Shown: positions 54,009 to 64,000 of the stretch, piece by piece | Numbering within the stretch: the stretch's first letter is position 1 | Layout of the letters: each line of letters begins with the position of its first letter | Translations under genes and position numbers: made by a program | The notes under the pieces: model-generated | Database searches by the model: none | What the model was told of the DNA's origin: nothing | What the model saw: only the letters and a program-made list of their open reading frames with translations | Source of the DNA: Ectocarpus siliculosus | Taxonomy: Eukaryota; Sar; Phaeophyceae; Ectocarpales; Ectocarpaceae | Direction: 5' to 3' | NCBI GenBank assembly: GCA_000310025.1 | Contig: FN649745.1 | Coordinates: forward strand, 1,408,828 to 1,472,827 | Length of the DNA: 64,000 bases

Positions 54009-55992
54009 TCAGAACGACGGGTGCACCGCACTAGGTGACGTCTCCGCTGCCGGACCCGTACCGGGGTTCTGATGGCCCGCTGCCACATCAGCGGCTGCAG
54101 GAGCAGGGCCTCCTCCCCCTCCTCCTTTCTCTTGTCCCTTTCCCTCTCCAGGCAGTAGCGGGCTTCCTCCTCCTCCTCCCCTTCCTCCTGCTCCTTGTCC
54201 TTTCCCTCCTACAACAGCCAGTAACGGGCCTTCTCCCGCGCCGGGCCGCCACGGGCTCCGCAACCTTGCCGTCACCCCGACCTTCATGCCGCCCCTCGCC
54301 GCCGCCGCCACCCCGGCGGCAACCTTGATCGCCGACGACGCGTCGCCATTGCTTCGCGCCAAAGGAACTCCTCCGCCACCGCCGCGGCTGCCGCTTCTGC
54401 TGCTGATAGTGGTTGTGATGACCATCTTCCGGGAGCTGCTGCTGACCCCCTCGCCGCCGAAAAATCCTGCACTGCTGCTGCTTCCACCGCGGCTGCTGTT
54501 GCTGTGAATGTGTGAAAGCCACGTGCCGTCAGCAGCAGCGACGCCAGCAGGGGGGTCGATGGCCGCAGTGGTGGTGGCCGCTGCAGCAGCCAGCAGGAAG
54601 GCTCCCGCCTGATGCCGCCCGATCTCGGCGCGGTTTTCCTCCTCGATCGATAGCACCCTCCGCCGCTTGCCGGCGGCCGGTGGTGGCGACGGCGACGCCT
54701 CCGCCGCGCTACCGCCTCCGTTGTTCCGGGCGGCAGAGCGTTCTGCTGCTGCCACCGCTGCCCTCGACTGCTGAACCGCCGCTTGGCCGAAAGGCCCCCC
54801 CTCGTTGCTGGCATCGCCGCCGCCGCCGCCGCCTCCGCCGCCGCCGCCGCCGGGTGAGTAAGGGCCGGGAAGGAGACCGGGCCCGGCTCTAAGATCTTTC
54901 TCGCCTCTCGCAAACGCGCTGCCCTTGTTGTCGTGGTGGTCTGGCCCTTGTCGGGGGAGCGGGAGGGAGGGGGAGGCCTCCCGCGGTTCTTGGGCCGCGG
55001 CGGCGGCGGCGGCGGCGGGGAGGGACTCGTTGTCGGTCTCGCTCCGCGCTGAACTATCGCGGCGGTCGTGGTCCTCTGTTGTTGTGTGTTGTGTGGTCGT
55101 CGACGCCGGCGTAGGGGTTAAGAAGGGTTGGCGGGCGATCGGTTCGTGAGAACGGGTTGCAAAAACGTGTGGATTCGTGGCTAGGCTGCGGAGGAAAACG
55201 ATGAGGAGAGGCGGAGTAACTCTCGCCTTGATGGATGGTGGTGGCGTGGTGTTTTCTTGCCGTCATCGGTTCGGGCGAAAAATCGTACCACACAAAAGCA
55301 GAGTTTGACGGGGACGTCGTGCCCGTCAAATGTCTGCATGCGATGTTACATACATCGAATGTCTTCACCCAAGGGTGACGTTAGAATTGGTGCAATCGAG
55401 GTATACAATCGCGCTACAGACATCGACATGTCCCGCAGACCTTCCGCAGGCTTGGGACCCAAAAAACAAAAAAGGGAAAAAAGACGGCGTGAGTGACCGA
55501 CTTGACGGTCCATCTACGCCCTCTCTGCAATAACATCGTTCTTTTGCTACTTTCCCATCCATTGCAACAACTTGAGTTGTGTGTCCAACGGCTGACACTC
55601 AGGGACCCACCCTGAAGGATGGCGAGGAGAGGCGAAACACAAATAATGGCCAAATTATCGTGCAGGGACGGAAACAACGTCCCAAACCTAAAAAACAAAC
55701 ACTCGCGGAATATTGCCCCTGTTCGCTCCCCGCTTCCGCTACGGCCGTGCCCGACAAAAAAAGCCTCCTCGTTCACAATCATTCCCACACGCGGAGGAGA
55801 AGTCACATCACCACAACGGGAACAACGGTCCACAATATGTAAGTGGCGTAGGAGGGCATCTAACCTTGAATGCAGCGCGTGAGTTCCTCCGCGTGGGGGG
55901 AAAACTCCGCCGCCGCGAGGGCTACCACTTGCTTGATCGCATTCATCCTCGCCTCGGCTTCGGCCCGCTCGGCGCACTCCGGGAGCCGCTGA

Positions 55993-56031
<39 letters not shown>

Positions 56032-59000
56032 AAGATAGATGACGATCGTTAGAACGATGAACGTTGCTGTTATCCTTCCGGTTGCTTTAACCGAAGAAAT
56101 AAAATCAAACAGCGATGACGTCGACGGTAACAACGACGAAGACAGTAACAACGGCAGCGACAGCAAGAACAACGTATGAATGAAACCAGACCAATATGAT
56201 CAGCATCGCAGGCGTGTGCCTAGCGAGAGCGGAGGGGTAAAAAAAACAACAACAACATGGTGTTGGTCCTTCCGCTCGTCTCTCACGTTAGAAATATGAG
56301 TGTACAGCGCCTCCATGTCGCGCAGCATCGCGTGCAGCTTGGGGTAGCTGGTGAAGTGCTGCTTTGCCACCACAAGCCGCATGTACTACAAGTATCGTTG
56401 GGGGCAGGGACGACGAGGAGGGGAGGGAGTGCATTAGCCGAGTTGCCGTCGAGAGCAAGAGTTCCGCCGTTGTCTAGGTGCGATAGTAGAGATAGAACGC
56501 GCGCTAGGCAGGGGGATATCATCAACACACCGTAGCCTGCCCAGCATTGGGGCGTGGCACGCCTGCCTGTCGTACCAGAAAGACAGACAACAGAGTATCC
56601 CTGGACCCAAAGAAGTCTGTTGAAAACAACCAAACGAAGTGTTGACCATCCCTTTCTGCCCTCCGCAACCCACCACATCAAACACGTGTGATACCTAGCA
56701 ACGCGATCTCTTCTTTCCCTCCCAATCCCCACATCACACACTTGCGATGCCAAGCAACCGCCTTTTCCCACAAATGAGACGGACGCGGTGGCGTGAAAGG
56801 TGGATGTTGGTTTCGGAATCGCAACAAGGCAGCGAGCGTCAACAACGACCACGACGAGGAGCACGGGATCCTGATCGCTCGATCGAGCTACAATAACCCC
56901 GAGGTCTCGTCCGCCGTTTCGTTTGCTCTTCGATGGCGCCCCGACTCACCCTACCGCATATGCGAGCCCGCATCCCAGCGATGTAGCACCGGCAAACAGT
57001 GCGACCGAGCCGAAAAGCAACAGTGAGTGGCCCTGTTGCGCTTCCGTTGGCGCAGAGGAGCGCGGCTTGTCTCTCTGTGCACGCTGGACACGGTGGACAC
57101 CACTCCACCGTACAAAAAAAATGTTAAAGGCAACAAGAAAACACCCCCAATCTTTGTGCTATGCATACAACAAAAAATAAAAAATAGATACCTTTTCCTT
57201 GGTGTTGAAGTGGGTCCAGCGGTCGTGCTTCTTGAGAATCTTGCTAAACCCGCAGTAGCTCACGATCACCCAGTGGTTGAGCAGGAGCAGCTCCCGGTAA
57301 ACCTAACAGGCCGGTAGGTTTGCATATACATACGTGAACAACGTGAGCGAGCAAGAGGCCCTAAGAATTGCTGCTCAAAGGCAACAAACAAGCAACGGAA
57401 ACGATGGGGATTGCGTGTGTGACTACAAACATAGTAGAGATGCCAAAGGTTACAGTACGTGAACGACCTTTACCGCCGAGGGAGGGCAGGTCGGTCGGCA
57501 CAAGTGAGGGGCGGGGGGGACGGGGTGTCATATAACCCGCATCGGAAAAGCCTGCCACACCACGGAAACCAGCTATCGTAGCAACCAGGACGAAGAGAAA
57601 TTATTTTGTTTCCGCGGGAAGTTGAGAGGGAGCCACGAACCCGTTTTTTCTACTTGTTAACATCATCCGGAGAAACATTCACATCGACAAAAAAAATGTA
57701 ACGCCGACGTGACTCACGCTGGTGCAGGCGTCCATGAGGCGGATCCACATCTCCGTCGCCGTCTCGTCGGAGATCATGCCTTCCAGGCCCAGCCTCGGGC
57801 TCTGCAGGAGGTGCTGCGTCGACTGGTAGCCGTCAAGGACAATCCTGGTCTTGATGACATACTGGCCCTCCGAGAGCGCCAGAAATTGCGCGCCTCTCCG
57901 TATCTCGTGGTCCATCATGCGGAAGAACTCGACTTCTTGCTGTGAACTGTTTTTTTTTTTCGGTTCGGTTCGATGCGGTTCGACCGCCAAGCAGAACAAC
58001 AAGTGATGAAGAAACATGTCTCAATCTTGGCATATATATATATAGGCCCCACAAGGCATTCCGAACAGATGGTGCGATTTGTTTCTGGTTCTCTGATTTG
58101 TTGTTGGTGAACCAACCTATTGTCGATGTGGTTCACGCAGAAGAGGAGAGCTGCAGCTACTGGTACACTTTGCTTGTGGCATTAACTATGTATGCACACG
58201 GCGATGTGCAAGGGCGTTTTTTCACGGCCACCGAGACGAATGACGCACGGTAGCTTAAAGGACTTCCTCCTCCGCTTCCCTCAACCACAACCCCTTTGCC
58301 AGTCTTCTCCTGCTCCCTACTCCCCCGCTGGCTGATCAGCACACGCCGGCGACCGCATCTTTTGTAAACCCGTGTACCGTACCGCTCGAAAGAAGATTCC
58401 TCCGGTGCCTCTTGTGAATACGTGTGTACCTTCAGGTGTTGCGGAGATCTACGGAGATCTACGCACGTATCGTGCGCGACGTTACAAATCGTGCCGTGGG
58501 AGAGGGTCGCCCCACTCTCGAGGTCTGGCTGTCATCTGACGGCCTGTTTCCTTTCGAGGCCCAAAAGTACCAGCCCCCCCCCTCGGCCCTGAAAATAAAT
58601 AAAGTCATTCGCAGCTGTCCTCCGCATGCAAAAGGAAGTAAGCACAAGACGCCGAACACCCTTAGCAGGATGCAGCGCATCCATGTGACTCGCCGAATAC
58701 CTCACGGCGCTTCGCGCTTGGTGATGTGAGAGCCTGCTCCAGTGAGAAGCCGGCGTGATCCGTCCCGGCTTTGTAGGGATGCGAGGTCAATGGTCTAACG
58801 ACTACGGCATGCACGACTATGAGTACACCCCCCCCCCCCCGCCACCGCCCTCTCGTCCTGGGGGAAAGAAAAATGGTCCCCCCTCTCCAGGACGCGTTGG
58901 CCCTCTCGAGGACACGTTCGTCAATGGTCTGACAGCCAGCGCATGCAAAAGCATGAGCACGTCCCCTCCCCCCCTGTTCTCCACGTCTGATGTGGTGCCC

Positions 59001-61297
59001 ACAATCTCCAGCGTCTTCGTTGCAAGAGGCACCCCACCTAGGGGTCGAAACCAGACATGCGAACGGTCTCCCTGTGGACGATCCCTCCTCCCGCCGCCGT
59101 CCCACCACCGCCAGAGCACCACAGCCGGTGCTAGCCTCGAGCGAATCAAAATAATACGCCAGGAACAAGAAACAAGGGGACCGGACAGCCTACACCAACA
59201 ACAGGCTCGCGCCACGCGTGACAAAGCGGCGACCTACTCTCTTGCTTTCTAAGCACGCAAAGAAACCTGGGACACGCGGGTCCAGAGCTAGAGAGAGTCA
59301 GTAGACGGTCCACACCTGGCCAAAGCTTCGGGCGTCGTGGCTGATGGCGTGTCGTGACCTTCAGGCTGGGTGTTGGCCATCATCTTGATCTTTTTCTGTA
59401 TGTGTGCGAGTTAAAACAAGCGGCACCGGCAACACCAAAGGCAGGGCGAGCGTCACGATTTTTCGGTCAGACTCGCTTGGCTCGAGGTACTGCTGTAGTT
59501 TCTCTCCTTGTTTTTGCACGCTCGGAAACTCTGCGAACGGTGTGAACGTTTTTACACATACCCGACATCACACATGCAAGACTAATACCACAACACTGAG
59601 AGGGAGCCAAATTAAACAAATAATAGATGACGGAAAGATCTCGACGCGGCAGTTCTAAAGCCGACATTTTCGGCACCCGTCACTATGTTCTCTGCGGAGT
59701 AACAAGCATTGAAAATCGGACCAGGAGGTGCGGATTATAATGCCACCAAAGGCAGACGGACTACGTAAAACTTGTGAAAGATAAACGTTCGACAAGAAGG
59801 AGTACGACTCAGCGCACGTGCGTAGACTCGTAAGACAAGTGTGTACTCTAGAACGCACCTCAAACAAGTTGTTGATCTCAAAAGCGTTGCTACATGTAGC
59901 TGGCAAACGATACACCGGAGATTTTCCTCGAATTATCTCGGTTACCTGTTGATACGATACCAAAAGATACATGCTAAAAGGAGCACAAGCAGTGTTCCAA
60001 CGAACGGTTACTACTGCTGTGCCTTCTTCGTATTTGTTTCGGGCACTGTCGCTCCGCCCGCACGTTGCCACCAAAAGTTCAACGAGGTGCGGCTGCAGGG
60101 ACACGAAGGACTTCTTCGACGCATGCTCTCGAAGCTTGCCTGCAAAGATTGCCTCGGATGGACAGGCTTTCTTTCGAGTGTACTCCGAAGAATACCCTAT
60201 ACGACAGGCAGGGCCGTGGACACTTTCCGGACCCACACAAAACTGTAGAAAAAACAAACGTCAAAGGTTGAACGAAGTTTTCCAGGAATCGACTGAAGGC
60301 GATGAAATGATGAAGGACACACGGGGGAGGGACACGTTGCGGTACGTATTCTAGAGGCCTTCTTTCTCTGTCGGCATTTTCGCCTTCGACCGAGCAGAGT
60401 CGAGCTTTCTTCTACCTCTCGGTGCATACACGTGGGCGTCAAAGTCCACGTCGGCGTCTTTGGAGGTACTTCTACAATAATACAAGAGTCGGGGACGTTA
60501 TTTTAGCAAACATCGATCGCAACAGGCAGCAGGTGTTCTCGTTTTCGAGGATCCTTGGTCCGGTGTCAGGTGACGTTGACACTTTTTCCCGTTTCCATTG
60601 AACTCCCCCCTTCACAAGTTTCTAACAGAAACAAACCCGTCTCTCCATCGACAAGAGTCCAGGACAAAATGGCGATAAATTCGAGCAAAACACAGAAGCA
60701 GCTATGGGTACAAACAGAAGGCTCACAAGAGACAGGGCCATCTGTTGATCTTAGTACTGTATCGGGCGGCGATATATGTACAAAGTACGCTTCGTTCACA
60801 ATTTGTTAGATTGGTTAGGGCGTATTGAGTGGTCGAAGGGATTAACCCCTTTCCTTTGAGGTGGTCGCACGAAGCGGGTTTCACAGCAGGTGTGGTATGC
60901 GCATTGGTTAGCCAGCGCCTACTACTGCGTGGTCTACAATCGACAGCTGCAGTGGGATGGTACAGCAGTGCAGTCTTCACAGTCGTTGTCAACCTACAAA
61001 CAAGAGCTGCCGCACGGTAATGTGAGAGATAGCTCCAAAGCAATACTCTCTGGAACCCCAGTGAACGCTGTGAAGCATCAGTTACCAGCTGCAGGATGTT
61101 GAGGCTGCAGCGCGCTCACACACCTCTCAGTAGTAGGTAAAAGGGTAGCTGGCAGCTGGCCGCTACAGTAGAGAACAGGAATAATAAAATCTTTCACAAC
61201 GACCACGAACCTTGAGCAATTTGTAGTTCAAGAAGGATGCACTCCATTCAACGGGGCTCAGCTTCCGCTGCTGTTCAAGGGTGTCGCAGAACTTCAT
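54009..61297 (-). CDS. SPX-domain protein (6 exons)
   Basis: SPX domains bind inositol pyrophosphates and report phosphate status. Exons on the minus strand: 61297-61211, 57939-57718, 57302-57192, 56385-56287, 55988-55865, 55075-54009. All are GT-AG, phases match, total 1710 nt (569 residues). The domain starts at the initiator (MKFCDTLEQQRKLSPVEWSA) and covers about residues 1-205: LNYKLLK, EVEFFRMMDHEI, YRELLLLNHWVIVSYCGFSK, ILKKHDRWT, HFTSYPKLHAMLRDMEALYT. The expected ligand residues are visible: Tyr25 and Lys29 in the first helix, and Lys124, Lys127 and Lys128 in the KILKK helix. The rest (215-569) is Ala/Gly/Ser-rich and disordered-looking, with a basic GKRRRVLSIEEENRAEI patch. There is no EXS, VTC, MFS or RING partner, so a stand-alone SPX regulator is likeliest. 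Exon 6 could be split further by introns I cannot see. Confidence 0.85.
55991..56030. repeat. AAC trinucleotide repeat, SPX intron 4
   Basis: About thirteen ACA/AAC triplets on the plus strand. On the coding (minus) strand this is a GTT/TGT run right before the exon 5 acceptor, where a pyrimidine tract is expected. Confidence 0.9.
58588..58840 (+). repeat. Poly-C-flanked dispersed element, copy 3 (5'-truncated), SPX intron 1
   Basis: It matches the right-hand ~250 bp of copies 1 and 2, from GAAAATAAATAAAGTCAT through AGGATGCAGC and CGGCATGCACGACTATGAGT to a run of about 13 C. The hairpin units and left half of the core are absent. It is inserted antisense to the SPX gene. Confidence 0.85.
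58872..58976 (+). repeat. Copy of the CTCGAGGACGCGT dispersed family
   Basis: CCCTCTCCAGGACGCGTTGG then CCCTCTCGAGGACACGTTCG and TCAATGGTCTGACAGCCAGC, ending ATGAGCACGTCCCCTCCC. It parallels 44577-44718. It sits 31 bp beyond the end of the poly-C element copy 3. Confidence 0.6.
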
Positions 61298-61559
61298 CAC
61301 ACCGCGTGGTTTACCTCCTTTTTGGAGGTCAGCCGTGGGGGTGCACGCTAGGGCACGCTGGGCACGCGCTATTTTAGACAAAGAAAATTGGCATAGAAGC
61401 CCTGTAAAGAGCCAATAAACGAAAATACAAGCGGTATCATGTGCCGTTTCGGGGAGTCTGTACTAACGCCGCGTTTCGTTGCCTCGCACTGCTAGGTCCC
61501 CGTGCTTGTATGTCTTCCTGTGTCTTTGACACTACATAGCAGAAGGTGCCGCGCGACCG
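61298..61559. promoter_or_regulatory. Putative bidirectional promoter between SPX and CDC50
   Basis: Only 262 bp separate the two start codons. ATTGG at 61388-61392 (CCAAT for the minus-strand SPX gene) and CCAAT at 61413-61417 (for CDC50) are placed about 95 and 145 bp upstream of the respective ATGs. There is no TATA box. Function as a shared promoter is inferred from spacing. Confidence 0.45.
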
Positions 61560-63753
61560 ATGGAAGGGAACGATGAGAACAATGGTGCTCTTAAGGACGA
61601 TCCGATCGGTAAGAAAGTTGCTCGTTCGAAACGCCTGTAGAGTTCCACGGGGAACCGTTGGTTCTCTCGTGAAATCCATGGTTTTCAATGTCGGCGTCGT
61701 GCGATCGGGTTACTACTGAAGGCCCCACGATCCTCTAGACTACCACCTATTGGTTGAATGCAGTGCTTACAGCAGCGTTGCTTGTGTGTCTCTAGCTGCA
61801 TTATTCTTGTACTGCGCAGGGTAGGGTTTGGGTTCGTAAAGTCTCAGGCTGTGCATGTACATACCGTCCTGTAGATTTTGAGAGGAGGGTGTTGATGGGC
61901 TGCATTTCTCGGCGATTCCGCGGTTTGGGGAGAGCTCCGGGGAGAGGGTCTCAAGTTGATACATGTCAAAGACCTGCAACGACTTGCTGCATATCTTGTC
62001 TACGCAGGGATCCTGTGCGTGGACTAGGTGCTCCTGTATATTTAGGCTAACGCGGCTGCTACTCTGCTGCGACTGCCGCATACTTGGTACTATTATACTG
62101 CATCACCAGACACGGCGTTCAGGCAGCAGCGAATGGCGGCCGTACAGCCGGTCGTCACGCCGGCGTGGGTGGTAGGCTTGTTTATGACGGTCGGCGTGCT
62201 CTTCGTACCGCTCGGAACCTGGCTCAAGCTCAAGTATGCCGACGTCGTGGAGCTGACCCAGCAGTACGAGGGCTCGGGCACGACCGTCGACGACTGCTCG
62301 ATATCCGAGGCGAACGAAGGGAAAGAGGTAGGTAGCACAACTTACAGCAGCAGATGGTTGGCACCAGCGTGCGATCGTTGTTTGAACTCCTCGTTCTTGA
62401 ATTTTGTTACGCCTCCTGTGTCAACGCTCCGGTCCGTGCCACCTCTCCGATTCTCTGTAGCGGGCATGCAACTGATACATCTTTCTTCTGTAAGCACCCC
62501 GACATTTCTCCGATCAGTGCGACGCTCAATATATGTACGGTGGCCGTATGGTTCATGGGCTTCGCGTGCGTTTCGCGCACTTACAATAGTTATTTTCACG
62601 CCGTAGGTGGGCGTACCGGAGCGAGGCATCAGGAATGACGCGACCCCGTTCGATCTCTCCGCTATCCGTGTGAAAAAGCAAATCAATCGTCTCATTCTTG
62701 TTTTTGTTGTGGCTTGGTGGCGACAACTCCCCAATACTTACCAACTCTACGATTACGACGTATGTAGTCTGATGCAGTGTAAGTGGTGTGGTCTAGATAC
62801 CACAGGCTACCGTACACAACTGTTTGACATATAAGCGCTACGGCAGAAACATACTGTCTAGACCAATAGAGTGCACAGCACGCATCAAAATCGAGGACAC
62901 AGACTACCCTTGTTAGGGAGAGACCCAGGTGGCGGTGGTATTCACCCACTGACGGAGGCAGGCACTGTTGTTTCGTGAGGTTTAGCAAGGAGGACGTCTC
63001 AGAAGAGAGAGAGAGAATGACACCGAAGAAACAGGAACGGGAAGTAGGAAGACTTGTTGTTCCTGGCTTCAGCAGGCGGCCTCGGAAGAGTCGAATCTAG
63101 GGCGGAATTTCATGCTGTCCAACGATTCACAAGATATTCCGCCAGATCGTTTCTTGCTTTACGTCATCCTCTACACCTGTCGTCCACGTCACCCCCGTCC
63201 CGCCTACGTGCCACAAATCCATCCTTGCTGAAGGTTTTTACGGCCTCAATGGAGTGACCTTCGTGGAACCTGTCATTCACAAGATATACTTCGAAGTATT
63301 TCTCTATGAAGTTGTTTTTTGGGGGGGAACTACATTAGGTAGTGTCTAACCATATCGTGCGAATCGTCTTCGTTGTACCCATTCCACTTCAGTCAAACCC
63401 TGTTATTTCGTAGCTGCAGGTTAGATCGTAGGCCACGCTTGGATAAAAACAACTGACACATTATTTCCGTGCGCTATGTACATAGACCCGCAATACCCAT
63501 TGATCTTCCCTGCATAACGGTGCCTTGTTTTGTAGAGTCGTCGTGTGGATGTCGGACACTGACGTTTGCGGTTGTGGGCGCGGTTGTTTCTCTTGATCGT
63601 TCTCTCGGTCGCGTGCGATTCTAGTGCCAGGTGAAATTCAGCATCGACAAAGATATGAAGGGTCCCATCTATGTCTATTTTGAGCTCCGGAAGTTTTACC
63701 AAAACCACCGGAGCTACGTCAAGTCGCGGAGCTTCGATCAGCTCAAGGGAGGG
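61560..63753 (+). CDS. CDC50: CDC50/LEM3 family protein, P4-ATPase flippase subunit (5' part)
   Basis: These two-pass membrane proteins pair with P4-ATPases and are needed for their ER exit and phospholipid flipping. Exons seen: 61560-61608, 62110-62327, 63631-63753. Junctions are GT-AG and phases agree (130 residues so far). Exon 1 gives a short acidic start (MEGNDENNGALKDDPI) with a strong GTAAGA donor. Exon 2 contains DTAFRQQRMAAVQPVVTPAW, the family's cytosolic signature, followed by membrane segment 1 (WVVGLFMTVGVLFVPLGTWL). Exon 3 shows the lumenal hallmark MKGPIYVYFELRKFYQNHRS YVKSR. The remaining lumenal domain and second membrane segment lie beyond the right edge. The link from exon 1 to exon 2 rests on phase and on restoring the DTAFRQQ motif. 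Confidence 0.88.
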
Positions 63754-64000
63754 GTGAGCAAGCTTGTTGATTAGGACTGTTCGTTGCGGGCTGCGTTGTG
63801 CTGGGGTTGAATCACATGGTGAATTTCTTTCGGCGATGCAGGTTGAGTCCGATCAACGCTTGTCACTTGTATCGGCAAATCGTGTGCTTTAGCGTACCGC
63901 GCCGCCGCTTGTGTTCCACGATGGGCTACCTCTATGGTTAGAACGCGAGTAGCCGTAAAACAGATGAGGTCGACTTTGGAAACATGCTGATGACATATAT

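Noticed and set aside
58662-59252. ORFs on both strands with similar sequence at 24258-24599 and 42815-43039
   Set aside because: The similarity comes from the dispersed poly-C element. The frames differ by indels among copies, so no protein is conserved.

Overview
This window is nuclear DNA from an intron-rich, GC-rich eukaryote, most likely a brown alga (Ectocarpus-like) or a close stramenopile relative. No coding sequence in it reads as one long ORF. The real genes are chains of short GC-rich exons (about 70-550 nt) joined by introns of roughly 0.3-3.3 kb, nearly all GT-AG. Introns hold many CTG/CAG, CT, GTT and poly-C tracts. One minus-strand ORF carries an ASAFVAP motif of the kind that marks plastid presequences in algae with red-derived plastids. 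Species assignment is inference.

I rebuilt the genes by following conserved protein segments, splice sites and reading phase. Left to right: (1) 1-3900, no gene I can support; (2) 3901-4272 (-), a possible first exon of a plastid-targeted protein; (3) 4951-12505 (+), LTV1, a 40S ribosome biogenesis factor, 10 exons; (4) 14347-17069 (+), an unrecognised 196-residue Pro/Ala/Gly-rich protein, 3 exons; (5) 19860-37041 (+), a secreted protein with an acidic segment, a Kre9/KNH-like domain and a chain of beta-helix repeats, about one repeat per exon, 16 exons; (6) 29698-29771 (-), tRNA-Arg(ACG) inside an intron of gene 5; (7) 41771-50668 (+), a UBA-UAS-UBX protein of the UBXN7/Ubx5 type with two consecutive GC-AG introns and an assembly gap; (8) 61297-54009 (-), an SPX-domain protein, 6 exons; (9) 61560 to beyond the right edge (+), a CDC50/LEM3 flippase subunit. 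Genes 8 and 9 are head to head with 262 bp between their start codons.

The genes serve separate housekeeping roles (ribosome assembly, p97/Cdc48 ubiquitin handling, phosphate or inositol-pyrophosphate sensing, lipid flipping) plus one probable wall or surface protein. I see no operon-like or defence-like system. The least expected content lies in the non-coding and architectural layers: a poly-C-flanked dispersed element found three times, always in an intron; a 35-80 bp dispersed element with seven copies; several long inverted repeats, including a ~60 bp-arm hairpin; a 1.8 kb intron built from degenerate donor-like repeats; and the exon-per-repeat structure of the beta-helix gene. Joining phases agree throughout genes 3, 4, 5 and 8, and their summed lengths are exact multiples of three. 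Only cDNA would prove the joins.
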